DNA of 64,000 nt from an uncultured Bacteroidota bacterium (GTDB lineage: Bacteria; Bacteroidota; Bacteroidia; Bacteroidales; P3). The position numbers and the translations under genes were made by a program. Below are positions 42,803-50,649 of the stretch, in pieces. The first letter of the stretch is position 1. Each line of letters begins with the position of its first letter. The stretch covers positions 62,001 through 126,000 of the forward strand of contig CACYPU010000003.1 of NCBI GenBank assembly GCA_902776365.1. Reading direction: 5' to 3'. The notes under the pieces are model-generated. The model was not told the DNA's origin, did no database searches, and was given only the letters and a program-made list of their open reading frames with translations.

Positions 42803-43525
42803 ATGGGTACATTTAGTTCAGTAATCGAATTCACCGGTCGTACCGGTAACCTCGTCGGCGCCAAGGGGCAGGACGGCAAAGTCATCATCCGAAAACACCA
42901 GCCTCATGTAAGGAATGCCAACAGCGAGGAGCAGATGGCCGTGCGCGCCAAAATGGCGCTGGCAGGATCACTATCCAAACTCATTAAGGCAGACATCATC
43001 TACGGCATGACGGGCAACGGCAACCGTGGCCGTCGTCAGCGGTGGATGCATGAAATCATGAAGCGTATGACCACGACATCGGCCAACGGAACCATCCAAG
43101 CCGTTCTGGCGCCCAGTGATCTCATTCTCTCTGAAGGAGGCTTCTCCGCAGGTGTCACCATCGGAGCCGTGACCATAGCCGATGGTAGCATCAAGACCTC
43201 CGCCACGTTCCCAGACAGTATCGACCGTGTGGTATTCGTGGCTCTCTATGCCGACAGCCGCAGCGGTGGGTTCCTGGCTGCGCAGTCAACGGTAATCTCA
43301 GAGAGTGGCGAGGTGACAATCCCCATTCCTGACGATGAGTTCCACGTGGTGAACCTCTACGCCATCCCCATCAAAATCAGCAGTCAGTTCAGTGGCGTAA
43401 ACTACACGAGTGAGGTGGCTGCGCTGGGAGAGGAGGCATCGTCGTACTCGTCGGAGGCGAAGTCGTACAATGCCGGGCGTTATGAGTGGATGCGGTCGGA
43501 GTATGTGGGGTCGTATTCGGCGTAG
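42803..43525 (+). CDS. DUF6266-like protein, 240 aa
   Basis: The N-terminus (MGTFSSVIEFTGRTGNLVGA, IRKHQPHVRNANSEEQMAVR and AKMALAGSLSKLIKA) fits a Bacteroidetes family annotated as DUF6266, with the V.N..T..Q...R.KF pattern. The second half is beta-rich (ASATFPDSIDRVVFVALYAD, AAQSTVISESGEVTIPIPDD), reminiscent of a jelly-roll or virion-like domain. No signal peptide. The last residues YEWMRSEYVGSYSA are aromatic. The gene is GC-richer than its surroundings, reads opposite to everything near it, and has its own strong terminator. Function unknown; a phage-derived or secreted structural protein is possible. Confidence 0.65.
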   Translation: MGTFSSVIEFTGRTGNLVGAKGQDGKVIIRKHQPHVRNANSEEQMAVRAKMALAGSLSKLIKADIIYGMTGNGNRGRRQRWMHEIMKRMTTTSANGTIQAVLAPSDLILSEGGFSAGVTIGAVTIADGSIKTSATFPDSIDRVVFVALYADSRSGGFLAAQSTVISESGEVTIPIPDDEFHVVNLYAIPIKISSQFSGVNYTSEVAALGEEASSYSSEAKSYNAGRYEWMRSEYVGSYSA

Positions 43526-43536
43526 GTTTTTCGATG

Positions 43537-43562
43537 GGCCAGTCGCGTTATTGCGGCTGGCC
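43537..43562 (+). terminator. Intrinsic terminator-like hairpin after the DUF6266-like gene
   Basis: GGCCAGTCGC (43537-43546) pairs with GCGGCTGGCC (43553-43562, one G-U) around GTTATT, followed by TTGTTATGG. Starts 11 bases after the stop. The T-tract is weak. Confidence 0.65.
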
Positions 43563-43607
43563 TTGTTATGGATAGAATTAAGAGTGAAGAATGAAGAATG
43601 TGTGAAA

Positions 43608-43671
43608 TGTCCCTGGTATAAACTCTCTTTTTGACATCATCCAAGACTGAATCGTAGCGGTTATTCGCTTC
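43608..43671 (-). pseudogene. ugd 3'-end remnant T3
   Basis: Minus-strand translation gives EANNRYDSVLDDVKKRVYTR then DIS, matching the intact Ugd end [20 protein letters not shown]. About 20 codons survive; beyond them the frame runs into GAAGAATGA-type repeats. Confidence 0.75.
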
Positions 43672-43756
43672 CATTTGATTATCTTTCAAGGTGCTGACTC
43701 GCTGCGTCAACTTTGATTCATAGGTGCTCGCGACTTTCAGTTCATGACCTCATGAT

Positions 43757-43789
43757 TCAGTCTCTTTTAAATATGTCGCGGGTGTAGAC
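43757..43789 (-). pseudogene. ugd 3'-end remnant T2
   Basis: The last ten codons and stop of a ugd gene ([13 protein letters not shown] at 43759-43757), joined on the upstream side to a GGTTAAC/GGTTAAA heptamer array (43793-43822). Confidence 0.7.
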
Positions 43790-43887
43790 CAATAAAGGTT
43801 AAAGGTTAACGGTTAAAGGTTTTTTCGCTAGATTTAATTTTTCACTAAGGTGCTCAAGGCCGTGACCGGAGGTCAGGCAGAAAGACA

Positions 43888-44050
43888 TTAATCTCTCTTA
43901 AATATATCTCTTGTATACACTTTTTCTTGGACATCGTCCAAACAGGAGTCGTACCTATTTGCTATAATCGCCTGCGACATTTCTTTGAATTTCTTCAAGT
44001 CATTGACTACGAGGCTTCCGAAGAAGGTGGAGCCGTCCTCGAGGGTGGGC
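43888..44050 (-). pseudogene. ugd 3'-end remnant T1
   Basis: The final about 53 codons of a ugd gene: [40 protein letters not shown] and RDIFKRD, stop at 43890-43888. It is about 75% identical in protein to the intact gene's end (44159-45481), so it came from a different allele rather than from a recent duplication. A longer open frame reaching 44148 is not ugd-like upstream of residue 34. Confidence 0.85.
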
Positions 44051-44158
44051 TGACTTCGTCCGCAATTGGCTACGTCATGGCATAATCTGAAAGCAAGCTT
44101 TCCGCTTCTGCTCATTTGACTTGCACAATTGGTCATAAATAATGACAATAGATATTAG

Positions 44159-45481
44159 CTAATCTCTGCGAAAGATGTCTCTTGTATACACTTTATCGAT
44201 TACATCGTCGAGGCAGGAGTCATAGCGATTTGCTATGATGGCCTGACTTTGACGTTTAAAGTCGTCAAAGTCATTGACAATTCTACTTCCGAAAAAAGTA
44301 GCTCCATCTTCTAGAGTAGGCTCGAAAATAATAATCTGGGCGCCTTTGGCTTTGATGCGCTTCATCACGCCTTGGATGGCAGATTGGCGGAAGTTGTCGC
44401 TGTTGGACTTCATCGTTAACCTGTACACGCCTATCGTCGGCACAGGTAATGAGTTAATGTGTGAATGCGTTAATGCGTTAGTGCCTGGCTTGTACTCGTT
44501 ATTCTCGGTGTAAGCGTAGTAGCCAGCCATCTTGAGGACTTGGTCGGCAATAAAGTCCTTGCGGGTGCGGTTGCTCTCGACGATGGCGGACATCATATTC
44601 TGCGGAACGTCTTCGTAGTTGGCCAGCAGCTGCTTGGTGTCCTTGGGGAGGCAGTAACCACCGTAGCCGAACGACGGGTTATTATAGTGGGTGCCAATGC
44701 GAGGATCGAGGCAGACGCCATCGATGATGGACCTCGTGTCAATACCTTTCATCTCGGCATAGGTATCGAGCTCATTGAAGAAACTGACACGCAATGCTAG
44801 GTAGGTGTTGGCGAAAAGTTTCACAGCCTCAGCCTCGGTAGAACCCATGAACAAACAAGGGATACCCTTACTTGATTGTGTTAATTCGTTAATGTGTGAC
44901 TGTGTGAGTGAATCTTTGGAGGGACCGAGGGCTCCTTGGACTATCAGTTCGGCGAAACGGTGGGCACGTTCCTCGAGATGAGCGTCACTCTGGTCATAGC
45001 CAACAATGATGCGACTGGGATATAGATTGTCGTAGAGGGCTTTGCTCTCGCGTAAGAACTCTGGTGCAAAGATGATGTTCTTGGCGTTGAATTTCTCGCG
45101 AACCGATGCAGTGTAACCCACCGGAATGGTACTTTTTATAACCATCGTAGCCTGTGGGTTAACTTGTAACACCTTGGTAATTACATCCTCTACGGCAGAG
45201 GTATCAAAGTAATTCTTGACAGAATCGTAGTTGGTGGGAGCAGCGATGACCACAAATTCGGCGCCGGCATAGCCCTGTTGCCAGTCAGTGGTAGCTGTGA
45301 GTTGCAGAGGCTTGTTGGCTAGGTAGTCCTCGATATAGTCATCCTGTATGGGCGAGCGTCGAGCATTCACCATATCCACGCGGCTCTGGACCACGTCGAC
45401 TGCGGTGACCTCGTTGTGCTGCGCCAAGAGGGTGGCAATACTGAGACCGACATAGCCGGTACCTGCAACAGAAATTTTCAT
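44159..45481 (-). CDS. ugd: UDP-glucose 6-dehydrogenase family protein
   Basis: Oxidises a UDP-sugar (UDP-glucose or UDP-HexNAc/GDP-mannose class) to the uronic acid. Seen: [75 protein letters not shown], the catalytic cysteine in [15 protein letters not shown] and [18 protein letters not shown]. Two in-frame stretches are foreign to the family: [17 protein letters not shown] and [18 protein letters not shown], both encoded by octamer repeats (44874-44914, 44447-44483). They fall in surface loops, so activity may survive. A promoter lies about 165 bases upstream. Three decayed ugd ends follow it. Confidence 0.92.
   Translation of the reverse strand: MKISVAGTGYVGLSIATLLAQHNEVTAVDVVQSRVDMVNARRSPIQDDYIEDYLANKPLQLTATTDWQQGYAGAEFVVIAAPTNYDSVKNYFDTSAVEDVITKVLQVNPQATMVIKSTIPVGYTASVREKFNAKNIIFAPEFLRESKALYDNLYPSRIIVGYDQSDAHLEERAHRFAELIVQGALGPSKDSLTQSHINELTQSSKGIPCLFMGSTEAEAVKLFANTYLALRVSFFNELDTYAEMKGIDTRSIIDGVCLDPRIGTHYNNPSFGYGGYCLPKDTKQLLANYEDVPQNMMSAIVESNRTRKDFIADQVLKMAGYYAYTENNEYKPGTNALTHSHINSLPVPTIGVYRLTMKSNSDNFRQSAIQGVMKRIKAKGAQIIIFEPTLEDGATFFGSRIVNDFDDFKRQSQAIIANRYDSCLDDVIDKVYTRDIFRRD
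44447..44483. repeat. Octamer repeat inside ugd (1)
   Basis: Units GAGTTAAT, GTGTGAAT, GCGTTAAT, GCGTTAGT on the plus strand; encode [11 protein letters not shown] on the minus strand. Same family as the array at 48238-48497. Confidence 0.8.
44874..44914. repeat. Octamer repeat inside ugd (2)
   Basis: Units GTGTTAAT, TCGTTAAT, GTGTGACT, GTGTGAGT; encode [13 protein letters not shown]. Confidence 0.8.
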
Positions 45482-45835
45482 TGGTAAAGGTTAACGGTTA
45501 AAGGTTAACGGTTAAAGGTTTGTTTACATAATAGCACGGCTAAAGCACCCTCAGTCACATGTACTTTGGCGCTTTAGGAGGCTTCGCAAACCGCCTTTGC
45601 ACTTTGTACCTTGGAGAGGTGACATAGCACTGCTATTGAATTGCAAAAATACAATTTGTTTTTAAAATAACCAAATTTATTTTAAATATAATATTCTATA
45701 TAGATGTTGATAACTGCATTAAAATAGCATATATCAGACGTTTACGATTTCATTTATTCTTTCATTTTTCGTCTGACAAGGAGAGGTCCGAGGACCCATT
45801 TCGCCACATTGGCGGCTTTGAAATGTGAAAACCCC
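45482..45835. other. ugd upstream region
   Basis: No gene seen. From left to right: GGTTAAC/GGTTAAA heptamers (45485-45520) in the ugd leader, a GC-rich stretch, the ugd promoter (45644-45675), an AT-rich spacer, a 7-bp terminal inverted repeat TCAGACG/CGTCTGA (45734-45776), and small hairpins (GGTCC-TC-GGACC type at 45785-45796; CGCCA/TGGCG near 45805) that may end terC transcription. Confidence 0.5.
45644..45675 (-). promoter_or_regulatory. Promoter of ugd
   Basis: Minus strand: -7 box TATTTTTG (45651-45644), -33 TTTG (45675-45672), 20 bases between them, a good match to the Bacteroidetes sigma-ABfr consensus. The resulting leader is about 155 bases and contains the heptamer array. Confidence 0.65.
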
Positions 45836-46819
45836 TTAGTCTTTGGCAGGTACGGGCTTCTTGATGAGCATGGAGAGGAGTACGCTGAAGACTAGGATGC
45901 CGAGGATGACGGCGAGAGATGCCAAGGTGGGGATATGCCAGTCGAAGAACTCGCCGCCAATCATCTTGATGCCGATGAAGGTGAGCAGCACACCGAGGCC
46001 GTAGTGGAGCATCCAGAAGCGGTCGGCCACATCGCTCAAAAGGAAGAAGAGCGAGCGCAATCCCATGATAGCGAAGATATTGGAGGTATAGACAATGACC
46101 GGATTCTTGGTCACCGAGAAGACGGCCGGAATGGAGTCGACGGCGAAGATGATGTCGGAGAATTCGATGACCAGCAACACGAGGAAAAGCGGCGTTATCA
46201 GCCATTTGCCATTTTCGCGGATGAAGAAGTCGTGGCCGTGGCTTTTGGAGCTCACTGGGAAGTGCTTGGAGGCGAATTTCACTATTGGATGGTTTGCCGT
46301 GTCTATCTGCTCGTCGCCCTTGTCGAGGAACATCTTCACGCCGCTGTAAATCAGTATCACACCAAAGACGGCCAACAGCCAAGCGAACTGGCTGATGAGG
46401 CCGGCAAGGACAAAGATGAAGATAAACCTGAGCACGATAGCTCCGAAGATGCCCCAGAAGAGCACCCTATGATAGTACTCCTTCTTGATGCCGAAGGAGA
46501 CGAAAATCATTATCATCACGAAGATATTGTCTATCGAGAGGCTCTCCTCGAGGAAATAGCCTGCAAGGAACTCCTCGACCATCTCGCCACGATAGGCAGC
46601 GAGGTCGGTCGCCGAGTCATCAGGCGGCATCATCCAGTCGCCGAAGAAGTAGACCAGCACAGCGAAAGCCATAGCCAGGCCGACCCAGATAGCGGTCCAC
46701 AAGGATGCCTCCTTCACGCTCACCACCTTATCCTTCTTATGGAACACAAAAAGGTCGAGCATCAGCATGACGACCACGAAGACCATGAAGATTCCAAAAA
46801 ACAATCCGTTCATATACAA
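45836..46819 (-). CDS. TerC/Alx family membrane protein
   Basis: 327 residues, about nine membrane helices. Family motifs: FLAGYFLEESLSIDNIFVMI (about 85-104) and LVVIEFSDIIFAVDSIPAVF (about 212-232), the two acidic helix motifs of TerC/Alx. These proteins are linked to manganese export and to metal loading of exported proteins (Alx, YkoY). Starts MYMNGLFFG; the second ATG (46813) is equally possible. No yybP-ykoY riboswitch is evident: the 51-base gap to the divergent chromate transporter gene is too short and filled with octamer repeats. Confidence 0.9.
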   Translation of the reverse strand: MYMNGLFFGIFMVFVVVMLMLDLFVFHKKDKVVSVKEASLWTAIWVGLAMAFAVLVYFFGDWMMPPDDSATDLAAYRGEMVEEFLAGYFLEESLSIDNIFVMIMIFVSFGIKKEYYHRVLFWGIFGAIVLRFIFIFVLAGLISQFAWLLAVFGVILIYSGVKMFLDKGDEQIDTANHPIVKFASKHFPVSSKSHGHDFFIRENGKWLITPLFLVLLVIEFSDIIFAVDSIPAVFSVTKNPVIVYTSNIFAIMGLRSLFFLLSDVADRFWMLHYGLGVLLTFIGIKMIGGEFFDWHIPTLASLAVILGILVFSVLLSMLIKKPVPAKD

Positions 46820-46831
46820 TAATAAAAGCGT

Positions 46832-46862
46832 TAACGCGTTAATTTGTTAATGTGTTAGTAAA
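46832..46862. repeat. Octamer repeat between terC-like gene and chromate transporter
   Basis: Units GCGTTAAC, GCGTTAAT, TTGTTAAT, GTGTTAGT fill most of the 51-base divergent gap, exactly where both promoters should be. Confidence 0.75.
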
Positions 46863-46870
46863 CGAAGTAA

Positions 46871-47419
46871 ATGGTAAAATATTGCGAGCTGTTTGCAACT
46901 TTTTTCAAGATAGGCACCTTCACCATCGGCGGAGGGTATGCGATGATACCGCTCATCCAGCGCGAGGTGGTGGAGCGGCGGCGGTGGCTTAGCGAGGAGG
47001 AGATGCTGGATGCCATCGCCCTGTCGCAAACCATGCCGGGCATCCTGGCGGCGAACATCGCGGCCCTGGTGGGGCAGCGGCTGCGTGGCACCCGCGGAGC
47101 GTTGCTAGCGGTGCTGGGCAACATACTGATGCCCATCGTCTTCATACTGCTCATCGCATTGTTTTTCCGTCAGTTCAAAGACAACCCCACGGTGGAGGCC
47201 ATCTTCATGGGCATCCGTCCGGCGGTGGTGGCGCTGATAGTGGCGCCGGTGTTCAACCTGGCACGCAAGGCCGGGGTGACGCTGAAGACCGTGTGGATAC
47301 CCGTGGTGGCGGCAGGGCTGATATGGGCGCTGGGCGTGAGCCCCGTGCTCGTCATCCTCGCCGCACTATTGCTCGGCTGGCTCTACTCTAAGATAAAAAA
47401 ACTACCCACTACCCACTAA
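46871..47419 (+). CDS. Chromate transporter, half-size (CHR domain, first)
   Basis: 182 residues and about five helices. CHR signature seen: TFFKIGTFTIGGGYAMIPLI (9-28) and QTMPGILAANIAALVGQRLR. Short CHR proteins work as a pair of homologous but oppositely oriented halves, and the partner follows at 47435. The substrate may be chromate or sulfate-like anions. The last residues KKLPTTH are encoded by the heptamer array between the two genes, so the C-terminus has been extended or replaced by repeat sequence. Confidence 0.88.
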   Translation: MVKYCELFATFFKIGTFTIGGGYAMIPLIQREVVERRRWLSEEEMLDAIALSQTMPGILAANIAALVGQRLRGTRGALLAVLGNILMPIVFILLIALFFRQFKDNPTVEAIFMGIRPAVVALIVAPVFNLARKAGVTLKTVWIPVVAAGLIWALGVSPVLVILAALLLGWLYSKIKKLPTTH

Positions 47420-47433
47420 CAACTACCCACTAT
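47400..47433. repeat. Heptamer repeat between the two chromate transporter genes
   Basis: Units ACTACCC, ACTACCC, ACTAACA, ACTACCC, ACTATAA; the array encodes the tail of the first gene and touches the start codon of the second. The complementary family AGTTGGT occurs inside the MBL gene (53426-53466). Confidence 0.75.
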
Positions 47434-47434
47434 A

Positions 47435-48028
47435 ATGATACTATTGGAATTATTCTGCACCTTCCTGATTATCGGGCTTTTCACATTCGGTGGGGGGTAC
47501 TCGATGATTGCGCTGATACAGGACGAGGTGGTGACGCATCACGGATGGCTCACCGGGCAGGAGTTCGCCGACATCCTCGCCATCAGCCAAATCACCCCGG
47601 GACCCGTGGGCATCAACACCGCCACCTATGCCGGCTACTCGGCCGTCCTCGCCGAGGGCTATCCCGAATGGATGGCTGTGGCGGGAGCGGTAGTGGCCTC
47701 GCTGGCGGTACTCATCCTGCCCCTGACGCTCATCCTCGTCGTAGGACGCTGGCTGCTGAAGCACAAAGACCAGGCACCGTTCGACATCATATTCAAAGTA
47801 CTGCGACTCACCGTCATAGGCCTCATCGCCGCCGCAGCCCTCTCGCTCATGCCCACGGCCTTCTCTCCCACCCCTACGGGAACCGTCACCCTTTTCAATT
47901 TCCCATTTTCCATTTTCAACTTGCTTATCTTCGCCGCCGTGTTCCTCCTCTCTCTCCGAAGGAGGGTCTCCCCTATCCTACTCATCGTGCTATCGGGGGC
48001 GGCAGGGCTTGTGCTCTACGGCTTGTAA
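47435..48028 (+). CDS. Chromate transporter, half-size (CHR domain, second)
   Basis: 197 residues, about five helices. Seen: FLIIGLFTFGGGYSMIALIQ, and ISQITPGPVGINTATYAGYS, the CHR PGP motif that is degenerate in the first half-protein. The loop LFNFPFSIFNLLIF near residue 155 is encoded by heptamers (47892-47925). Forms the functional pair with the preceding gene, 15 bases away. Confidence 0.88.
   Translation: MILLELFCTFLIIGLFTFGGGYSMIALIQDEVVTHHGWLTGQEFADILAISQITPGPVGINTATYAGYSAVLAEGYPEWMAVAGAVVASLAVLILPLTLILVVGRWLLKHKDQAPFDIIFKVLRLTVIGLIAAAALSLMPTAFSPTPTGTVTLFNFPFSIFNLLIFAAVFLLSLRRRVSPILLIVLSGAAGLVLYGL
47892..47925. repeat. Heptamer repeat inside the second chromate transporter gene
   Basis: Units TCAATTT, CCCATTT, TCCATTT, TCAACTT encode the hydrophobic NFPFSIFN. 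Confidence 0.65.
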
Positions 48029-48049
48029 ACTACCAGTCAGGTAGTGCAT

Positions 48050-48139
48050 TTGTCCGTTACTTGTCCGATAGTTGTACGATACTTGTACGATGATTTATCG
48101 TACAAGTATCGTACAACTATCGGACAACAATCGTACAAC
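48050..48139. repeat. Inverted array of 11-mers with a perfect 31-bp stem
   Basis: Four forward 11-mers (TTGTCCGTTAC, TTGTCCGATAG, TTGTACGATAC, TTGTACGATGA) are followed by reverse-complement units (GTATCGTACAA, CTATCGGACAA, CAATCGTACAA). 48061-48091 and 48097-48127 are exact reverse complements around a 5-base loop GATTT. It lies 22 bases after the second chromate transporter gene and could end its transcription or form a strong RNA/DNA hairpin. Confidence 0.85.
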
Positions 48140-48180
48140 GGATTGATTTGATGGTAAGTAGATATGGCCTGAAACAGGAT

Positions 48181-48210
48181 AAGAAAAAGCCCGCCGTGAG
48201 GGGCGGGCTT
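48181..48210 (-). terminator. Intrinsic terminator for the S9 peptidase operon
   Basis: AAGCCCGCC (48187-48195) and GGCGGGCTT (48202-48210) form a 9-bp stem; on the minus strand the stem is followed by TTTTTCTT. It lies about 290 bases past the S9 stop, beyond the octamer array, so the array is transcribed. Weaker possibility: bidirectional use with the plus-strand transporter genes. Confidence 0.75.
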
Positions 48211-48237
48211 GGCCTATTGACGGGGGCCGAAATATGA

Positions 48238-48497
48238 ATGCGTTAATGCGTTAATGTGTTAATGTGTTAATGCGTTAATGCGTTAATGTGTTAATGCGTT
48301 AATGCGTTAATGTGTTAATGCGTTAATGTGTTAATGCGTTAATGTGTTAATGCGTTAATGTGTTAATGTGTTAGTGCGTTAATGCGTTAGTGCGTTAGTG
48401 CGTTAATGTGTTAATGCGTTAATGTGTTAATGCGTTAATGTGTTAATGCGTTAATGTGTTAATGCGTTAATGTGTTAATGTGTTAACGCGTTAATGC
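48238..48497. repeat. Octamer tandem array, about 32 units
   Basis: GCGTTAAT and GTGTTAAT alternate irregularly, with a few GTTAGT variants, ending 6 bases before the S9 stop codon. Lengths are whole octamers throughout. Short copies of the same family occur at 46832, in ugd (twice) and in mpl. Confidence 0.9.
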
Positions 48498-48502
48498 TTA
48501 AG

Positions 48503-50647
48503 TCATTTCTTCAGCCACTGGTCGAACCAGTCGATGAAATTGCGGTGCCAGAGGAGGCTGTTCTGGGGGCGAAGGACCCAGTGGGTCTCATCGGGGAAGT
48601 AGAGGTAGCGGCTGGGGATGCGGCGCAGCTGGGCGGCGTTGTAGGCGGCCATACCCTGCGAGGCCACGATGCGGAAGTCGAACTCGCTGTGGATGACACA
48701 GATGGGGGTGTTCCATTCACCGACGAAGAGGTGGGGCGAGTTAGAGAAACCTTTCTTGATTTTGGGGTTCTTGTCGCGCTCCCAGTAGGGTCCGCCAATC
48801 TCCCAGTTTTCGAACCACATCTCCTCGGTCTCGAGGTACTGCTGCTCGAAGTTGAACATGCCGTTGTGGGCGAGGAAGGCCTTGAAGCGGCGGCCCTCGT
48901 TGTAGCCCTTGACGTCGTGGTTGTGTCCGGCAAGCCAGTAGACGCTGTAGCCGCCGAAAGAGGCGCCACAGGCGCCGATGCGCTCACGGTCAATCTGCTT
49001 GATGTTGTCGGCAGCCCAGTCGGTGGCGCTCATGTAGTCCTGCATGCAGAGTCCACCGTAGTCGCCACTGATTTCCTCGAGCCATTCCTGGCCGAAGCCG
49101 GGGACACCGCGACGGTTGGGGGCGATGACGAAGTAGCCGGCGCCGGACATCACCTCGAAGTTCCAGCGGGTGCTCCAGAACTGGCTGACGATGCTCTGGG
49201 GACCGCCCTCGCAGAAGAGGAGTGCGGGATAGGTCTTGGTGGAGTCGTAGTCGTAGGGATAGATGAGCCAGGTGAGCATATCCTTGCCGTCGACGGTCTT
49301 AATCCAGTGGGGTTCCACCTTGCCCATGCGTACCTGATTGAGGGTCTCGTCGTTGAAGGTGGAGAGTTTCTTGCCCTCGGACTGGTTTTCGTTGAGGTTA
49401 TAGGTATAGAGGGTGGCGGGATACTGCATGGAGACCTGCGAGGCCACGATGGTGTTGCCGTTGAGCTGGAAGCTGTTGATGTCGTGCTGGCCTTCGGTGA
49501 GCTGACGGAGGGATTTGTTCTCGCGGTTAAAAGCGAAGACTTCGAGGGTGCCGCGGAACATGATGACTGCGACGAGTTCCTTGTCGTCATTGGTCCAGCA
49601 GATGTTGCTGACGCCATAGTCGAAATCCTCGGTGAGGTCGGACTTCTCCTTGGTGACGAGGTCCATGACGATAAGGCGCTGCTTGTCGGCCTCGTAGCCG
49701 TCGCGTTCCATGCTCTCCCAGGCGATGTATTTGCCGTCGTGGGAGAAGACGGGGTTCTGGTCGTAGCCCATCATACCCTCGGAGATATTGCTGGTCTCGC
49801 CGGTGGCGATGTCATAGAGGTAGATGTCGCTGTTGGTGGAGACGGCGTAGTCGTAACCGGTCTTCTTGCGGCAGGTATAGGCGATGGTCTTGCTGTCGGG
49901 GCTGTAGTTGTACTGCTCGGTGCCGCCCCAAGGACGCATGGGGCTCTCATAGGGCTCGCCGTCGAGGATGTCGACAGCCTTGTCCATCTGGGCCTTGCTG
50001 CCGTCGAAGGGGACATAGTAGATATGGGGGATTTCGTCCACCCAGTTGTCCCAGTGGCGATACATGAGGTCCTCGTTGATGCGGCCGGTGGTCTTGTCGA
50101 GTCCGGCGAAGAGTTTCTCTATGTGCTCGGGACGCTTGACGGGGATGGTGCTGATATAGACCAGCGACTTGCCGTCGGGGGCCAGCTTGAAGCCTTCAAA
50201 GCCATTGCTGCACTCGGCCACGACGCTCTCGCTGCCCGACTTGATGTTCATGGCGACGATGGTGGTATCGCGGCAGAAAAGGATGTTGTCGTTGTCCTTC
50301 CAGGCGGGGTTGAACTCGGAGGAGGCGGTGGTGGTGAGGCGCTGGGCTTCGCCACCGGCCACGGGCATCACATAGAGTTCGGTGTTGTTCTTGTTCTGCT
50401 CCATGTCGGTGTAGCGGAGAGTGTAGAGCACCTGGCTACCGTCGGGGCTGACCGCATATTCGCTCATGACGCCGAGGCTCCACATCACCTCGGGAGTGAA
50501 GCGTCCGTCGACGACGGGAACATCAGGCTTGCCAATCACCTGGTCTTCGGCCTCTTTAGTGCCACAGGAAGCCACCAGCAGCGATGCTGCCAGGAACAGT
50601 GAAGAGTGGAAAGCGAAAAGTGAAAAATTCTTTTTCATAAAGTACAT
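48503..50647 (-). CDS. S9-family prolyl-oligopeptidase-type peptidase, lipoprotein
   Basis: 714 residues. N-terminus: basic residues, hydrophobic core LFLAASLLVASC with a lipobox cysteine at about 29, so it is a periplasmic or outer-membrane lipoprotein. Then a beta-propeller (WD-like blades such as SPDGSQVLYTLRY and SHDGKYIAWESME) and a C-terminal alpha/beta hydrolase with nucleophile GACGASFGGYS, acid HSEFDFRIV and histidine PDETHWVL. Similar in layout to Porphyromonas DPP5, which trims dipeptides from imported oligopeptides. The signal peptide start KNFSLFAFHSSLF is encoded by heptamers (50597-50630). Two bases separate it from the upstream lipoprotein gene. Confidence 0.92.
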   Translation of the reverse strand: MYFMKKNFSLFAFHSSLFLAASLLVASCGTKEAEDQVIGKPDVPVVDGRFTPEVMWSLGVMSEYAVSPDGSQVLYTLRYTDMEQNKNNTELYVMPVAGGEAQRLTTTASSEFNPAWKDNDNILFCRDTTIVAMNIKSGSESVVAECSNGFEGFKLAPDGKSLVYISTIPVKRPEHIEKLFAGLDKTTGRINEDLMYRHWDNWVDEIPHIYYVPFDGSKAQMDKAVDILDGEPYESPMRPWGGTEQYNYSPDSKTIAYTCRKKTGYDYAVSTNSDIYLYDIATGETSNISEGMMGYDQNPVFSHDGKYIAWESMERDGYEADKQRLIVMDLVTKEKSDLTEDFDYGVSNICWTNDDKELVAVIMFRGTLEVFAFNRENKSLRQLTEGQHDINSFQLNGNTIVASQVSMQYPATLYTYNLNENQSEGKKLSTFNDETLNQVRMGKVEPHWIKTVDGKDMLTWLIYPYDYDSTKTYPALLFCEGGPQSIVSQFWSTRWNFEVMSGAGYFVIAPNRRGVPGFGQEWLEEISGDYGGLCMQDYMSATDWAADNIKQIDRERIGACGASFGGYSVYWLAGHNHDVKGYNEGRRFKAFLAHNGMFNFEQQYLETEEMWFENWEIGGPYWERDKNPKIKKGFSNSPHLFVGEWNTPICVIHSEFDFRIVASQGMAAYNAAQLRRIPSRYLYFPDETHWVLRPQNSLLWHRNFIDWFDQWLKK
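50597..50630. repeat. Heptamer repeat encoding part of the S9 signal peptide
   Basis: Units AGTGAAG, AGTGGAA, AGCGAAA, AGTGAAA on the plus strand code for FSLFAFHSSLF in the minus-strand signal peptide. Confidence 0.6.
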
Positions 50648-50649
50648 GT

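Noticed and set aside
45762..46382. 206-codon minus-strand frame overlapping the TerC gene
   Set aside because: Out-of-frame shadow with arginine- and histidine-rich composition; TerC motifs are in the other frame.
46820..46870. Manganese (yybP-ykoY) riboswitch upstream of the TerC gene
   Set aside because: Only 51 bases, filled by octamers; no room for the aptamer.
48238..48497. CRISPR array
   Set aside because: Direct octamers without spacers; no cas genes.
48494..50602. 702-codon open frame on the plus strand
   Set aside because: Antisense shadow of the S9 peptidase gene; low-complexity V/G/A/E-rich translation and no domains, while the minus-strand protein has a complete catalytic set.
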